This document shows, piece by piece, positions 8,816 through 21,165 of a stretch of 64,000 bases of DNA. The translations under genes and the position numbers were made by a program. The notes under the pieces are model-generated. The model did no database searches, was not told where the DNA came from, and saw only the letters and a list, made by a program, of their open reading frames with translations. Source of the DNA: Dryocosmus kuriphilus (Eukaryota; Arthropoda; Insecta; Hymenoptera; Cynipidae); the NCBI GenBank assembly GCA_038277395.1, contig CM076192.1, positions 201,314,161-201,378,160 on the forward strand, given 5' to 3'. Within the stretch, counting starts at the first letter, position 1. Each line of letters begins with the position of its first letter.

Positions 8816-11239
8816 TAATTCAAGTCTATTTATATAATTATAATGCTGATATAAAGGATAATTCAAGTCTATTTAATTAATTCTTATCATTCGATAAATT
8901 TTTATATTTCAGACAAGAACCGGTAATAAATTTTTAGCATTTTCAAACTAAAATATTTTCGCATTCTATGATTTAAAAATCTGACAACTTAATTATAATA
9001 ATTTCTGTAAAATAATTCTTAACCGTTGTTAGTTACTTCAACTTTTGAGATTTGTTGTTGCATCAAGAAGTGTATATGCCCTGGCAATTTTACAATACGG
9101 TTCCCCAATTAAATTTGCCATTTTAAATAATGTAAAAAAATAGTTCTTTTTATCAATTTTTCATTATTATTCAAAAAATATTAACAAACAAAATGGGCAA
9201 AGCGACGGTGGTGGGATGTGGTGGATATATTTCCACCAATCCTGCTAAAATGTTATGTACGCGCGTCGCGTAACTTTAGACACCTCTTTATTAAATATAA
9301 CTGTTTTTTATAACTGTTGAATTTTAACTCTTACATTTTTAGCTGTTATAACTCCTATTAACTACTTCAAGTTAATTACTTTCAATTTCAAAACTGAAAA
9401 TTTAAAACTGCAGAGAAGTCATGATTCGCCCACTTGTCTAAATAACATTTTTTTTAAATTAAGTTATAAATCAAAGTAATTAACTTGTTCGGTCTCCCCG
9501 TCTTGACGTTTAGTTTTTGGGTAGAAGAAAATATATTTTTTAAAAAACCGGACGCGAAACTTGAAAATTCGGGATGGCCACTTTACTAGACAATTAAAAA
9601 ACTTTTTTCTCTTAGCCACACATTTATCGAAATCTAGGGAAAAAATTTATATAAAAACCTTTTTCGGCGTTTTCACCTTGACAGATAAGACTCGTTTGAT
9701 ATTCCCTAATTTATGCTTCATCTCCTTCACACGGCTTGAACTATAAAGAAGACAGCAATTTCATATTTATTATATACGAAAATTGAGAGTTGAGAAAATG
9801 AAAATTGTCCGCAGTTTCACGTGAATTGTATCCGACGAGAATTTTTATATATATATTTCCCAATTAAAAATTAAGTTTAAAAATGAAAATTGTCTCGACA
9901 GTTTCACGATCTTTCAAAATTGAAAGAAATATACTTGAACTATTTTAAATCGACAAAGCTGATGAAATTTGGCAAATTCTTCCTTAGAAATTGTACATTT
10001 TTCAAACTAATTGTTAAAGGTGGTTGACACTGAAATTTAATTTTTTCAATTGCAAAAATTGAGAAAGATATAGCATCAATTCATTCTTAAAAATTTAAGA
10101 ATAGAAAACGCTTGAGAATTAAATTGTTCATTCGAGACGTTTAACTTTGTACTCGTATATTTAAATATTTTGAATAACTTTGAACGAAAGATTTCTAAAT
10201 TAGATAATTTTAAGTCAGAAACGTTTGTAGTTGGATGTGACATGGTTTAAAATTTTTTAAATTAATTGTTTTAGATTGAGTAATTACATATTCAAATATT
10301 CAGAAAAAGACATTTTTCCATAGAAATATTAGGGAAGTTTTTTTTTTTTGATAATGCGACTCTTTTATGAAAATTCATCGCTTTTGGTTGAAAACTCAAT
10401 TTTCATATTTTTCGTCAAATGAGTTCCTTTTGGTTAAAAATCATCTGAATTGTTAAAAATTCTTCTATTTTCAGTTAAACGTTAAACTATTCAATTATTT
10501 CTAGTTATTAATTAATCATTTTTTGTTCAAAATATAACACTTACTCACAACTTAGCCAAATGTTCGAGAAGAACATAGCTTTAATGGACTAACTTTATCT
10601 TCACCAATGCCGCAAAAACAGATATTTGTTTATATATTACCCTCCCATATTTGCGAGCTCCTTGTTCTGATAGGTTTCAAAAACATTGTGAAGAAAATTT
10701 TAAAAAATAGCCACATTTAAATTTCAAACTAAGAATGATTAGATCCGAACCAAAGGTGGAACAGCAATGACCTAAAAAAGTCATTAATTTTCAATAAAAA
10801 ATAGTTAAGCTTTAAAGAAAAAAAGAAATTTCAACAATAATATTTAATCCTTCATAAGAAGTCACATTTTCAAGAAAGATATCTCCACAAAATTTGTGAG
10901 GCCAAATTTTTTGTTCCGACAATTTTTCAAAAATTTTTGGATTTTGATATTTCACATTTGCTTTCGAAAAATTATTCTCTTTACCATTTTTTTTCATTCA
11001 TTGTGTATTACGTGAAAATTACATGAATAATGTAAACTAAACTTTAAGAAATGATCGTAATTATCCCAATACGAAAGAATGACTTTTTTCCCGTACTTTT
11101 TGATTATCTTATACAGCTATGCAGATTTTCCGTTTGTCACTTGAATATTTTCCATTACTATTATTGTCTAGCTGTACGAGCTCGGAAGTTTATTGCCTCA
11201 ACTAACAGGAACCGTCACGCATCTATATATCCCTGTACA
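8816..11239. other. AT-rich stretch without supported features
   Basis: No frame longer than about 65 codons and no recognisable motif. Around 10370-10520 there are degenerate units of the type ttttggttaaaaatcatc, like the larger array at 24580-25390. A local GC-richer island at 9190-9280 (gggatgtggtgg, acgcgcgtcgcg) has no assigned function. Confidence 0.6.
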
Positions 11240-11540
11240 TCCTCCAACCAGTTTAAATAATATATACTAGCTCGTTTAGATATTCCCTTACGTTTTTCTC
11301 CCATCTGGTTCTCGGTCTGCCTAGAGGTCTCTTACTAATCGGATTCCCTCTTAAAACTTGCGCCACTGTTCTTTCGTTGCCCATTCTTGCTACAGGTACC
11401 GAACAAATTATTCTTTGCGCTGTCATTACTCTGTTAATATTTACTGATCCGTAGAGAGCATGCAGCTCATCATAATGCAGTTTTCTCCGTTCACCAGTCT
11501 CTTCGTATCGTTTTAGGTAATAGATTCTTCTAAGTAGACT
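11240..11540 (-). pseudogene. C-terminal fragment of an A-family retrotransposon
   Basis: The minus strand reads a degraded RT tail with GSVNINRVMTAQRIICSVPV, then NPISKRPLGRPRTRWEKN, the characteristic C-terminal GRPRxRW box of this family. The cataatgcagttttctcc segment near 11475-11490 repeats the sequence at the very start of the window (about 5-20), confirming the family. It is truncated on both sides. Confidence 0.8.
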
Positions 11541-11789
11541 CCATTAAATAACTGGACTGAATTTTCCATTTCGTTCATGGGTTCATCATCTATGATTGAA
11601 ACAACTCATCATTTTCATAAAGTGGTGCGTCAGCTACCTGCTGTCAAGATCTCATCGAAATCGGCTGACTATTTTTGGAGATGTGACGTTTTCAATGTCA
11701 GTACATTTGTGTGTGTCGTCAAAAAACACGATGGAACAAAGAACGAAATTGTTTAAGCAGTGTACTTTCTGCCTCACAACGGACAAGAA

Positions 11790-12030
11790 ACACTACTCCC
11801 TCAGTGGCTCGTGCTTGTGCTAAGTTACCTATTGACAGTCGGTGTTACCTTCGGTCGGTAAGGTAGGGTTCATATGAGAAACATGGCAGTCGCTAGCATC
11901 AGCCGATACGGTAGGAATCTGTGGCAGGTAGTTACCGGCAGTCGATAAGGTAGGAATCTGGGTATGTAATTACCTCAATCGGTAAGGTAGGAATATTTCA
12001 CGTGTGAAGTAACCTATTTAACGTTAATCG
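11790..12030. repeat. GGTAAGGTAGG-type dispersed repeat, copy 1
   Basis: Degenerate repeats built on cggtaaggtaggaat and agttacc, preceded by ctactccctcagtgg. Related blocks are at 15004-15300 and 43440-43760. No coding potential is supported. Confidence 0.65.
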
Positions 12031-12210
12031 TTAAGGAAGTGTTCTGTTCCATACTAGATGCATCGAGAGCACACGTGCTTCACGTCCGTGCTAAGCATGT
12101 TCTCGATTATTTTATTGCGCAATAGCTACAGACACGAAATCGCCTACCATACCTTTCTCTCACCTATAAGCATGTAGAAATGCAGTCAAGGTCATTTACT
12201 GGAATTTACG

Positions 12211-12233
12211 TCTTTCTCTCTCTCTCTCTCTCT
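12211..12233. repeat. CT microsatellite
   Basis: A run of tc dinucleotides. A similar tract follows the related repeat at 43785. Confidence 0.9.
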
Positions 12234-12589
12234 GTCCCCTACGAATACTGTAGGTGACGTATTATGGGGATTCCCAGTTTCTAGGCACGCATCGACAGCT
12301 TTCAACACGCAACTTCTCGGCATGAATGTAAAGAGTTAATAAAATAATTACATATAAAAATTTCTACTCATCGATGTTTCAAAGTAGAGCGTCAAATCCA
12401 TCGTTATTTTTGTTTGATGGAACGACGCAGAAAATGCACAAGTTATCCATAAGCTAAAATTAAGTGAATTAAGGTAATGCAAAGCAGGAAAAACGTAAGA
12501 CTCGCTTTTCTTATCTATAAACTAAAACAAATATTGTGTACACACAGGCAGTTTATCTGTGAATGTTATAATTTATTATTCACAAACTT

Positions 12590-13062
12590 TCCACAATACA
12601 GTTATTCGACATATTGAAATTCAAACAGATTGTGTTACCACCAAATTAGTAAAAACAATGTTCTTTAGCCTGAGCAGCAATTTCCAGCTTGTCAAACGCT
12701 TCCGTAGAAGCTGGATCCTCAAAAGTCTTCTGCATTCTGCACGCTAAATAGACTGCGATCTTATTCTCCAACTCGGCCATAATCTTTATGACGTATTTCG
12801 TTTGCATTTTCTTTATTTTTGAAACAGCATACTTTTGGTTCACTGCCAGATCAGATAATGCTTACATGGTAGAATACCTTCCAGTCGACCCACTTTGTTA
12901 ATAGCACTGAGATCCATCTTCTCCGAGTAAACTTTACTCTCTGTACGTTCGATGACAGTTTGAAGCCTCTGCAATTCGATGCTGCTTTTATAGACCAATA
13001 AACCCACTTTGGCCACATTCTAGAAGCTTGAGATGTTACGCAAGATGATGCCACAATTTCTT
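12590..13062 (-). pseudogene. Unknown helical ORF of a repeated element, copy 1
   Basis: The minus strand encodes LLVYKSSIELQRLQTVIERT and SKVYSEKMDLSAINKVGRLEG (about 13040-12880). After a frameshift it gives KYAVSKIKKMQTKYVIKIMA and FEDPASTEAFDKLEIAAQAK (12843-12646). It is charged and probably alpha-helical. A diverged homologue at 44930-45180 keeps the spaced residues QTKY, VYL, FEDP and KLEIA. Conservation at protein level in two separate repeat copies indicates a former gene of a mobile or viral element. I do not recognise the family. Its neighbours are the tandem repeats at 13030-13425 and, further on, a Polinton-type fragment, so it may belong to the same element. Confidence 0.6.
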
Positions 13063-13425
13063 GCGGAGATTCCCATTAGAATGTTCTAAAAGGTACCGTA
13101 TAGTTTTTACGCGAAGTTTATATTACACAAGATGATGCAACGTTACGCAAAATGATGCAACGGGCATGGAAGTTTTTTGAACGTTAGATTAGGCAATATT
13201 TCAACACATTACGCAAGATGATGCGATGCACATAGAAGTTTCCTGAATGTTGTATTACGCAAGATTTCATCACATTGCGCAAGATGATGAAACGAGTTCT
13301 CGATTCCAACACATTATGCTAGGTGATGCAATACGCATAGAAGTTTCTCGAACGTTATATTACGCAACATTTCAAAACATTGCGCAAGACGATGCAACGA
13401 GTTCTCGAAGCATCTTGTGTGGGAT
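13030..13425. repeat. Tandem repeat with acgcaagatgatgca motif
   Basis: Several degenerate units of roughly 90-110 bp. They contain ttacgcaagatgatgcaacg, gcatagaagttt and cgaacgttatattacgc. The same acgcaagatg motif appears at about 44004 beside the other copy of this composite element. Confidence 0.75.
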
Positions 13426-13499
13426 CTTTTGAGATATGGTCTATGAGAGTGCGAGTGGAACGGAGGGCCGCCAGGTCAGCGTTGTCTGTCAAGTGTTTC

Positions 13500-13960
13500 A
13501 CTTTGAGCGAAGAAAATCTACAGAGCAGCTTTTGTGAACTTTATTATTGACTTGTGAAATAAGAATAGTGCATTAAAAGACAAAGCGAAAAGTGCAGTTT
13601 CTTGTGAATTCACTATGGACTATTATATGTGTGAAAAAAAAAACAGCAGTTTTGTGAATTTTTCTTATATACATTACTATCGACTTTTAAATTTGTTGAA
13701 AGAAACCAGAAGTGCAGTTTGTGTTATGGACTTTATTATTATTATGGATTCTTACACGTAGTGAAAGGGAGAATAGTGAATTTAAAGACATTATTGACTG
13801 ATGAAAAGGGTAGTGAATTTACTATTCACATTGGGCGAAGGAAATCTCCAGTGCAGTTTTTTTTAACTTTACTATTGACTGATGAAACAAGGGTGGTGAC
13901 TATTCTGTTATTTTTGTCCGTGGACAAAAAGGATAGTGACCTTACTTGTATAGCCCCGTG
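13500..13960. repeat. Degenerate tandem repeat with gtgcagttt/gtgaattt motif
   Basis: The motifs gcgaag-aaatct-cag-gcag, ttgtgaactttattattgac and gaatagtg recur about every 100 bp or less (compare 13510-13575 with 13835-13905). It lies directly upstream of the Polinton-like coding fragment and may be its leader. No ORF is supported. Confidence 0.6.
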
Positions 13961-13965
13961 AAAAT

Positions 13966-15003
13966 GATGCTCGACGAGCTGGTAAAACTTGTTCCGGATA
14001 TAGAGGAAGCATTGAGCTTCATGGAATCGTCTGGACGCGCACCTCTCACAAAGTGAAAAAATTGAAAACCGATTGCTCACGTTGTCTGAACATAGTGAGG
14101 AGGGAACTTAGAAGAAAAACACCATCGCAGACTTTGGGCGAAAAACAAAAATGTCTAAATATAATTGAGAAGCTTGCATGCTTGGAGGTTTGCTTCGATT
14201 TATTAGATGAGAAAAGAAGAGGAGGAAGAGATTTGCAGCAGAAGAATGCAGGAAAATCCGACAACATCGATAATCGTGTCAAATGGCTAGATGTCGACAA
14301 AGCATTCAGTGGTCGCATTAAAACGTGTGTTGTGGCAAACTTAGTACACAAAGATGTTCTTGCCTTCTTAGACGAGGCGATTTATTTCACATGTGAGCTA
14401 GGATATAATTCACCATACATCACTAACGGTAAACACTGTGCTTCTTGCCTATTATATACAAAAGTTGTCAAGGGCAAGCCTGACGACAAAACATTTAAAT
14501 CAAAAGGCGTAGGCTTATGTTACACGACTGATTTCAAATTGTTGTTTTGAAACATATTTCAGGTACCCAGTCCTCAAAGAAATGAAGGAATTTGTGGAGA
14601 AAGTATCTGGGTGGATCTTCACACATAAAACTTTTTGGTCAACATTAGCAAGTTAAAACCAATGAAGGCAGGTTCATATACTGATCTTCCGCCATCGATC
14701 TTGGATAAGAAGGCCTGCATTAATGTACAAAACTATGACAAAGAGTGCTTCAAGTTTATAATTATTTCAGCCGTTCATCCAACTGACGATATTATAAATG
14801 CTAATCGCGTGTCAAAACACTAGCCGCACAGGGATGAACTGTATTTTTCGGACAGCAGTTTTCCAGTTGCACTCAAGAATGTGCACAAATTCGAGGAGAA
14901 GAACCAAACCGTAAATATCTATGGACTTTTTAAGAAGAGTGAAAAGAAATTCACAGAGGTGCCTCTTCATCGCACTTCACAAAAAAGAGGCGCGCGTGTA
15001 AAG
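13966..15003 (+). pseudogene. Polinton/Maverick-type DNA polymerase B N-terminal region, decayed
   Basis: Three frames in order: MLDELVKLVPDIEEAL (about 13966), a 165-codon frame at 14053-14550 with VKWLDVDKAFSGRIKTCVV and LVHKDVLAFLDEAI, and 14635-14823 with ISKLKPMKAGSYTDLP and KKACINVQNYDKECF. It then degrades through VHKFEEKNQTVNIYG (about 14890) and a last KKSEKKFTEVPL. From memory, this order is the N-terminal part of the long protein-primed type B polymerase ORF common in insect Polinton/adintovirus-like elements, ahead of the exonuclease and polymerase domains. Those catalytic domains are absent. Frameshifts and stops make it non-functional. The family assignment rests on motif recall only. 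Confidence 0.65.
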
Positions 15004-15300
15004 TAGTATATCTAGGCGGGTTCGGGATCAGCGCGACAAGCTTCGCACTGTCGCCGACAGATGGCGCCGCTACTCCCTCAGTGGTGCGTGCCCGTGCTAA
15101 GCTATCGACATTCAGTATTATCCTCTCGTGTGAAGGCAGGGGTCCACCACAGCAAGCTTATTGTTGTCGCAGATAGGTGAGGCCAAGGTCAGTTGCTGAA
15201 GCCTGTAGTAACCCACAGTCGGTAAGGAAGGGTTTTGAAGCTTAACTGATAAATGCTAGTTTTTACTAGAAGTGTACCACGACAAGCTTATTTTTGATGA
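15004..15300. repeat. Dispersed repeat related to 11790 and 43440
   Basis: It begins gtaaagtagtatatctaggc, matching 43450 (caaagtagtatagctaga), and contains ctactccctcagtgg (as at 11795), gacagatggcgc and cggtaaggaaggg. It follows directly on the Polinton-like fragment, so it may be that element's flank. Confidence 0.6.
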
Positions 15301-15556
15301 TGACAGACGGCGCTACTGTATACAATTCTCCAAATATCGAAAAAAAAAAAAAAAACTGTTAGAGATATGAAGAAAGGGATTAGGACAAGGGAGGTGTTTC
15401 TCGGACTAATCTAAATGGTAGACTAAACAAAATTTTCAAATTCAAGATTTTTTTGATTTTTTTTTTGCATTTTCAAAATGTTTCCATATATCTCAAAAAC
15501 GGTAAGAGTTACGCAAAAACGGACCAAATTTTAGGTTATACAAAAAGGGTACCTCT

Positions 15557-16833
15557 GTTACATCCCACTAAGGGAAAATAATAATTACTTGAACTTGTTA
15601 TTTTCTTCTCTGTAGCCCGGAGGTCAAAATGCCAATTCTTATTATGTTTTGAAGAATTGGTTTTATTTTTTTATTTAGTGCGAACGTTGCTTCACTCTCT
15701 TCTGACTGAAGATGCTATTGCTGAAATTACCTTACAAATTTGGGGGATTGGTTTGAAAAATTAGAACACATTTTACCGAAACCGAAAAGAAACTATACCA
15801 TTTTGGGGATTTATTTTTATACACTAATCCTGAGTTCTACCTAACAATACTACCTCTATTTCTCTAACTAGAAATAGGGCAGGCTCGTAAACTCTGTATA
15901 GAGAGAGAAAGTTGAGAGGAAGGAAAGGTACAAACTGTAATTTACCTGTAATTTTTTTCATTTCACCCTTTTCTGCCTTCACCATCCGGAGGATCGAACG
16001 CTTCATTCTCCGCCCCTCTGATCGTCTGTTCTTATCCGTTATCCTTTCTGTCCTTGTCCCTTATCAAGTGCCACTTTGATACCTTAATCCTTAGCCGTTT
16101 CCGTATTCTCAAAATAAATTTCATTTGGCAACTTGATCTTTAATACTCCCGATACCGTTTACTGGATTAGAGTTTTCTTAGAGAAATAAAACGCTCGTTT
16201 ACTTGTCGGCAAAGATTGTCTTTTATGTCAACTTCCGTCTCGTATTCAGTTCTGTCCCGTCACCGTCGCGAAAACAATAAGAACGATGTAGCGGAGAGAA
16301 GAAACACTCGAAATACGAGGCCGAACCACGGACGGGCAAGGGAAAGCAGCGAAGTGCTTTTCGTTCAAACTTCTTCTCGGTGCAAAGAAGAATGAAGAAC
16401 TGTCTCGAGAAATTTGAGTGTGATCGACTCGAAGGTTCGTATGCCTAGGTGAGTAGGCATTATTGCAAGCATTGCTCAATGTCATTGGTTGAAAGTCGTC
16501 AAGCGACAACATGGAATTGGACTATGGAATGGAGCTATGTTGGGAATCTCTGACTTCTCAAGATTTCTACCTTCATTAAGGAGACTTGAAGACACCTTTG
16601 ACTCTCTCTTTCCTTTATCTTTCTCTCTTTTCTTTTCACGAGCAACTTACGCTTAGCATTCAGAAATGAATTAATACATAGATATATATCGTAACGATTA
16701 GTCCTTCACTTACCTGCTCATCACTTTATTCCGAGCATCTAAGGTGTTGGTTCATTGCACTAGTGTCACCGGGTGCTCGGGTTACGATTAAAAAAAAAAT
16801 AGATACTTAATAATTTCCAGGGGGATCGTAACA
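15557..16833 (-). mobile_element. LTR of errantivirus-like element H
   Basis: About 1.28 kb, bounded by gttac at the left and gtaac at the right. Just right of it is a minus-strand purine tract, ccggggtgggtt, as expected of a polypurine tract before a 3' LTR. The start (gttacatcccactaa) and the flank (gtaacaacccaccccgg) resemble the equivalent ends of element F's LTR (49246 and 56222). The minus-strand env remnant follows at 17527-18800, in the correct order for the 3' end of such an element. No partner LTR is visible. Confidence 0.68.
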
Positions 16834-17526
16834 ACCCACCCCGGTCATTTAATATCGTCCTCGATATTGCGGGCAGCGAAGGACCAATCTTTCAGTATTT
16901 CTAGATGAGTTCTAAATTTTTTTTTTTGCGCACACTTACAATTTCCTTACTGCCTCTAGCATTTTTTATTATTGTCTTAATAGCTAACACCTTGACAAGG
17001 AATAAAAGGTACAAGGGTATCATTTTGACTTGTTAAAATTTCGGTTGGCTTGTGACGCAACAGGCCATACACGCAGACTCTACACTGCCCTACACTTTGG
17101 GGCGTTCCACATGGGCTGGAGTTTCTGCATCATCGGTAGTAGGATAGGGGTGTTTAGATGCAGTGGAACCGTCTGGGAGTGTGACTGCAGCGTGGACGGG
17201 CAGCCTCGAGATTGGGATTGGTGAACATCGACGTTGGTGTGTGCCGCCTCATACAATGTTCGCCTCTTTTATGAGAGTGGCTCTCAAGCGTGGCCTTTGG
17301 TAGCTTTCTCAATTTTCTTCGATAGCATTTGGAGGTTAGGGCGGCAATTAACATAGGAGCCACTATGCTTAAGTGCCCTCGAACGAGATACTTTATTAAT
17401 CCTAGTGCTAAGGATCCTATCCCTACATATGATCCATGACCCAGAATTTTAGGAAGTTTTGGTTCTCTTCATTGTCTTGTAGAATGACCAATTGCCTTCC
17501 AGTTTGATCTAAGGTTTTGTCCGCTC

Positions 17527-18800
17527 TCAAGTCTGAGCTTTGTTTTTGGTTTTACATTCAGCGGTTTCAGCAAGTACGTTAATTTTTGTTGGTGATGTCT
17601 TAGTGTAGGTGATATCGTCCGCAAGTCGATATGTAACGGAGCTTAATAAGTAAATTCCGTTGGACGGTTTTGCGTAGGAATGCCGGGTAGAATTAGAGAG
17701 TCTATTCGTGCCATGCATTCTGGCGGTACTCGTAGCAATCCGGATCCTTGAAGGTTGACGGATTCTGCTTTATGTTCTTTACAAACTGGTCAGTCGTAAC
17801 GACGTCAGTTAGAGAATAAATCTTTTCTCCCAAGGTTTTGACTATTTTCCAGTAGGGTCCTGGGTAAGAGTATAATCTTATATTGCAGCTCTGCATCACT
17901 TCAAGTGATGGCCGCAATAATAAATCGTTTGCACAAGTTTTGAAAAAGGATGATTCATAGATAGGTTGTAATCACTTGCACAAAAAGTAACTCTTGAGGT
18001 CCAAAGAGTTTCAAAGATCTTCCGTCGTTAATAGCAGATGGGTTCTTTCTGTTCCTTCTATCGCAATATACTCTGTCCTAGGTTGGATATAGGCATTTCC
18101 GGTCCCGTTTTCCAAAATGTGTTGAAGTACCAGTACGGATGCATTTTGTGCAATATATATTCCCTTTTGTCTAGAAGGGGAATATCCAGATTAATTTTTA
18201 GTTTCCCTCTGCTGGTTGATATCGTGGCAGTAGCAAACAGGATTGGATTGCCCAAACTAATTGTTAGCCCAGGTAGCGGAAACATAACCTTGGGTACATG
18301 GTCCTGTATGGCTCTTGGAATCGGCTTCAATTTTTCAGATGTTAGTAGCATCGTGTGTAATCTTCCTTGCCGAGCCTTATGAACGGAGTTTAATAGTTGG
18401 TTCACCGCACGAATGTAGTCATCTAAACCAGTTTCCATTGAAGTCAGGGTTTTCATCAGCATCTGTTTTTATTCTACATGGGTGCTAATTCCTTGGTAGT
18501 ATTGACCTTGTCAATCAAAATTTTAAGTTTCCGTTGTAGGTGGTTGTCTTTAACTTCCGCATGGGCGTGAAGTTCCTCTATTTCTGCTCTAACGATGTGA
18601 ATTTTTTGTCCTAGAAGGTTAGTCAAATTTCGTTGATTAACTTTCAGATGCTGAACTTTCCTCATCGATTTGCTGACGCTGGGCATCGGTCATCAGTCCT
18701 GTTATGGGATGTAAGATTTCTCCTATCAGTCCATTGAACACAGTTAATCGGCTTGGTCGTTTTCGTATCCCAAATGACAATATCTCTTGACTAGCATCTT
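17527..18800 (-). pseudogene. Env (baculovirus F-like) remnant of element H
   Basis: Broken minus-strand frames at 18800-18690, 18686-18474, 18462-18058 and 17917-17527 resemble the envelope protein of gypsy-type errantiviruses (Baculo_F-like), a membrane fusion protein. A short post-cleavage glycine-containing region near 18790-18690 is followed by a heptad-rich helical part (18680-18490), then IQDHVPKVMFPLPG (about 18310) and a beta-rich region with IPLLDKREYILHKMHPY (about 18150). The same order occurs in element F at 58179-57206. Frameshifts and stops split it, there is no open signal peptide or transmembrane anchor, and no pol follows upstream. It is a dead relic of an endogenous retroelement. 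Confidence 0.75.
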
Positions 18801-18924
18801 GAGATTAAAGCCTTAATTTTCTATTTGTTTAAATATTGTCAGTTGCAGATGCTTTACGTGAGAAAATTTTCTCATTATATTTTGACCCTCCAAATACTAT
18901 ACTACATATCGGCTGTCCGCGACT

Positions 18925-19050
18925 GTTTATTTTTGTATTCGGAGATAACATCAGAAGCTGTTCAACCTCAGGAGATGTTCCTCTATCCGCAAACTGAGGA
19001 CGCGCTGCTAGTTGTGCCAGGAACCCACCGGGCAGCTTTTATACTTTATA
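18925..19050. repeat. Dispersed repeat with ttcaacctcagg motif, copy 1
   Basis: It contains agctgttcaacctcagg, gttcctctatccgca and gaggacgcgctg. An inverted copy is at 28378-28470. The peptides TSEAVQPQ and TSESVQPQ readable in the two copies are in unrelated contexts, so this is treated as a repeat, not a gene. Confidence 0.65.
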
Positions 19051-19092
19051 CTTCACATTAATTATATTATTTCTTTGCAATTTTCCCTATAG

Positions 19093-19803
19093 CCGCAATT
19101 TACCCAGAAACGGTTTTAGAGTATTTTAGCATGTTAGAGGACAAGAAAATCAATCCATGGGACGACGTTGAAGCGCAATGGTTTAATATTTTTGAAATAC
19201 GAAATGATAAATTGATACTGGTGAACATCACTGTTACGGAATGTATGTCAAAATTTGCCTGTTTGACTATGAGAAATGCTTATGAAATGGTAAGGTATTT
19301 AATGGATTCAAGTAACACAAACACAAACGAATAATAATTAATAATTTTCCTCATAATTACAGTTAATGTTGGATTTCGATCCACTGCATCCAGGAAAATC
19401 TACTGCTCTTCAGACTGTTTGGAAACCGATGTGTAATCACATCCTGCAGTTTTAACAAACTATAAGAAAACCGATATCAGTAGATTATCAAGTTCTTGGT
19501 AAGCAGAATTAACTTAACTTAGTCTTTCCTATTGTATATTAAATAGTTAGTCTCAGAAGAAAAAGTTAGTTTGGTACACAATTTTTACGCTATATTTTCT
19601 CTACAGATAATCAAGGTGCAGTGGCATTATTTCTTGAATCAACATTAATTCTTTCTAAGCAGATGCAGTACGGTAAAAACAAAAAGGAGGAGGAAAAAAC
19701 GAATGAGCGCCAATCTGTTTTAAATATCCAGAAAAATAAAAAAATTTCTTCACAAGAAATCCAGAAAGTTTTTCCTGCACTTTCACGTATATATAATAAT
19801 TGA
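19093..19803 (+). pseudogene. Intron-containing relic gene of unknown transposon-like family, N-terminal part
   Basis: Three exon-like segments: 19093-19289, 19363-19498 and 19607-19803. They are bounded by ccctatag/, /gtaagg, attacag/, /gtaagc and ctctacag/. Joining them keeps the frame (phases 0 and 1). Readable peptides are YPETVLEYFSMLEDKKINPW, MLDFDPLHPGKSTALQTVWK and FLESTLILSKQMQ. One in-frame TAA lies in the middle exon (about 19453). From memory, similar peptides occur in uncharacterised insect and vertebrate proteins that look transposon-derived. The likely C-terminal half is at 23359-24290. No function can be given. Confidence 0.6.
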
Positions 19804-20059
19804 TAGTATATATAGTATTCGTATATTAAATAGACTAATTCTCCAGGTAGCCAAAATTTCCGTTTACTTGGTGTTTTAAAATAAATGCGAGTGTCACTTC
19901 TCGAGATGAATTTCATCTGAAAGAGTAATTTTTATGACTCGAAAAACGAACACTAATCAGTTCATTCCTTTATACTTTTTCTTTCAAATTATCTTAAAAC
20001 ATCCTAGGGCGTCCTTCCCTCGTGCAGTTTTTGAAATGGAACTCACTTTTTTACATTCT

Positions 20060-21165
20060 CATCAGAGAAGGTACATGATTTAAAAAAATTTGACTTTCGC
20101 GGATTTAATGAAATCTCCACGTTTTGAGACCTCCTGATTCCGAAAAAAAATAGTTTTTTACGGCGGTTGTCTGTCTGTCTGTTGTCGTCCTCGTCGTCGT
20201 TGTCGTTGGAGACTTTTCCACGATAACTATCGAAGGACTAATGGGATTGGAGTGCGCTTTGTTACGCTTCTTTAAGGGGTAAAAAGGAAAGGAAGAATTC
20301 GTTAACCAACGGTTTTTGACCAACGGTTATGTTTTTATCCATCAAAAACTGTTTTCACAAAATCAAGAAATCCATTTTCCGGCTAAACTATGAGAGATGC
20401 AAAAAAAATAGAAAAAAGTAAAATTGTTTAACTCAAAAAACTCTACAAATTTTGTCTGAACAGTTTTTTGACAAAATGAACAATTTTTGTTTTAATCAAG
20501 AAAACGTTATTAAATTTAAGAAACTCTGGTCTCCCGCCAAAATGTTCAAGATACAAAAAAATGGTAACCAAAAAAAGTTGTTTAGTTCAAAAAGATCTAC
20601 AAATTTTGTTTTAACCATTTTTTTTATCCTATTGACGGTTTGGTTTTAATCGATAAAACGTTATTAAGAATCAAAAATTTCAAATTTCCCGCGAAACTAT
20701 GCAAGATAAGAAAAAAATATAATAAAGAAAGTTGTTCATCCCAAAAGGTCTATAAATTTGGTCTCTAGCATTTTTTTGAGCAGAAGCGTACTTTTTGAGT
20801 TATTCGTGAAATATATTGTGAAATATAAAGAAAACCACCTTTCAGCAACACTATGCAAGATATGAGAAAACATTAAGAAGCAGAATTATTCACCTTAGAA
20901 AGAGCTACAAAAATTATTTATAAGACTAATCGTTTTTACTTTTAAGAATCAAAACCCTGTATTGTGAAAATTTGGAAAATCACAAGAAAAACTTTACCAA
21001 TCTACAATGTGTTTTAAAAAAATGTAATTATCGAGCGCGAAGCGCGAGTCAAATGTCGAGTGCGAGCGCGAGTGCCAACAGACGCGCGCCATAGGTGCGC
21101 TAATACTTCGCGCCAGGGGCGAAAGAATGTGCTCGCGAGGCGGGCAGATTTTCTTTGCTAAAAAC
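20060..21165 (+). repeat. Dispersed repeat C, copy 2
   Basis: Same orientation and order as 7391-8677: gactttcgcggattta, tctgtctgtctgttg, atcgaaggactaat, several aactatg-aagat/accattttttt units, and a GC-rich terminus gagcgcgaagcgcgag with gcgccataggtgcgc. It is substantially diverged from copy 1, so the family is old. It lies between the two halves of the relic gene at 19.1-24.3 kb. Confidence 0.75.
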
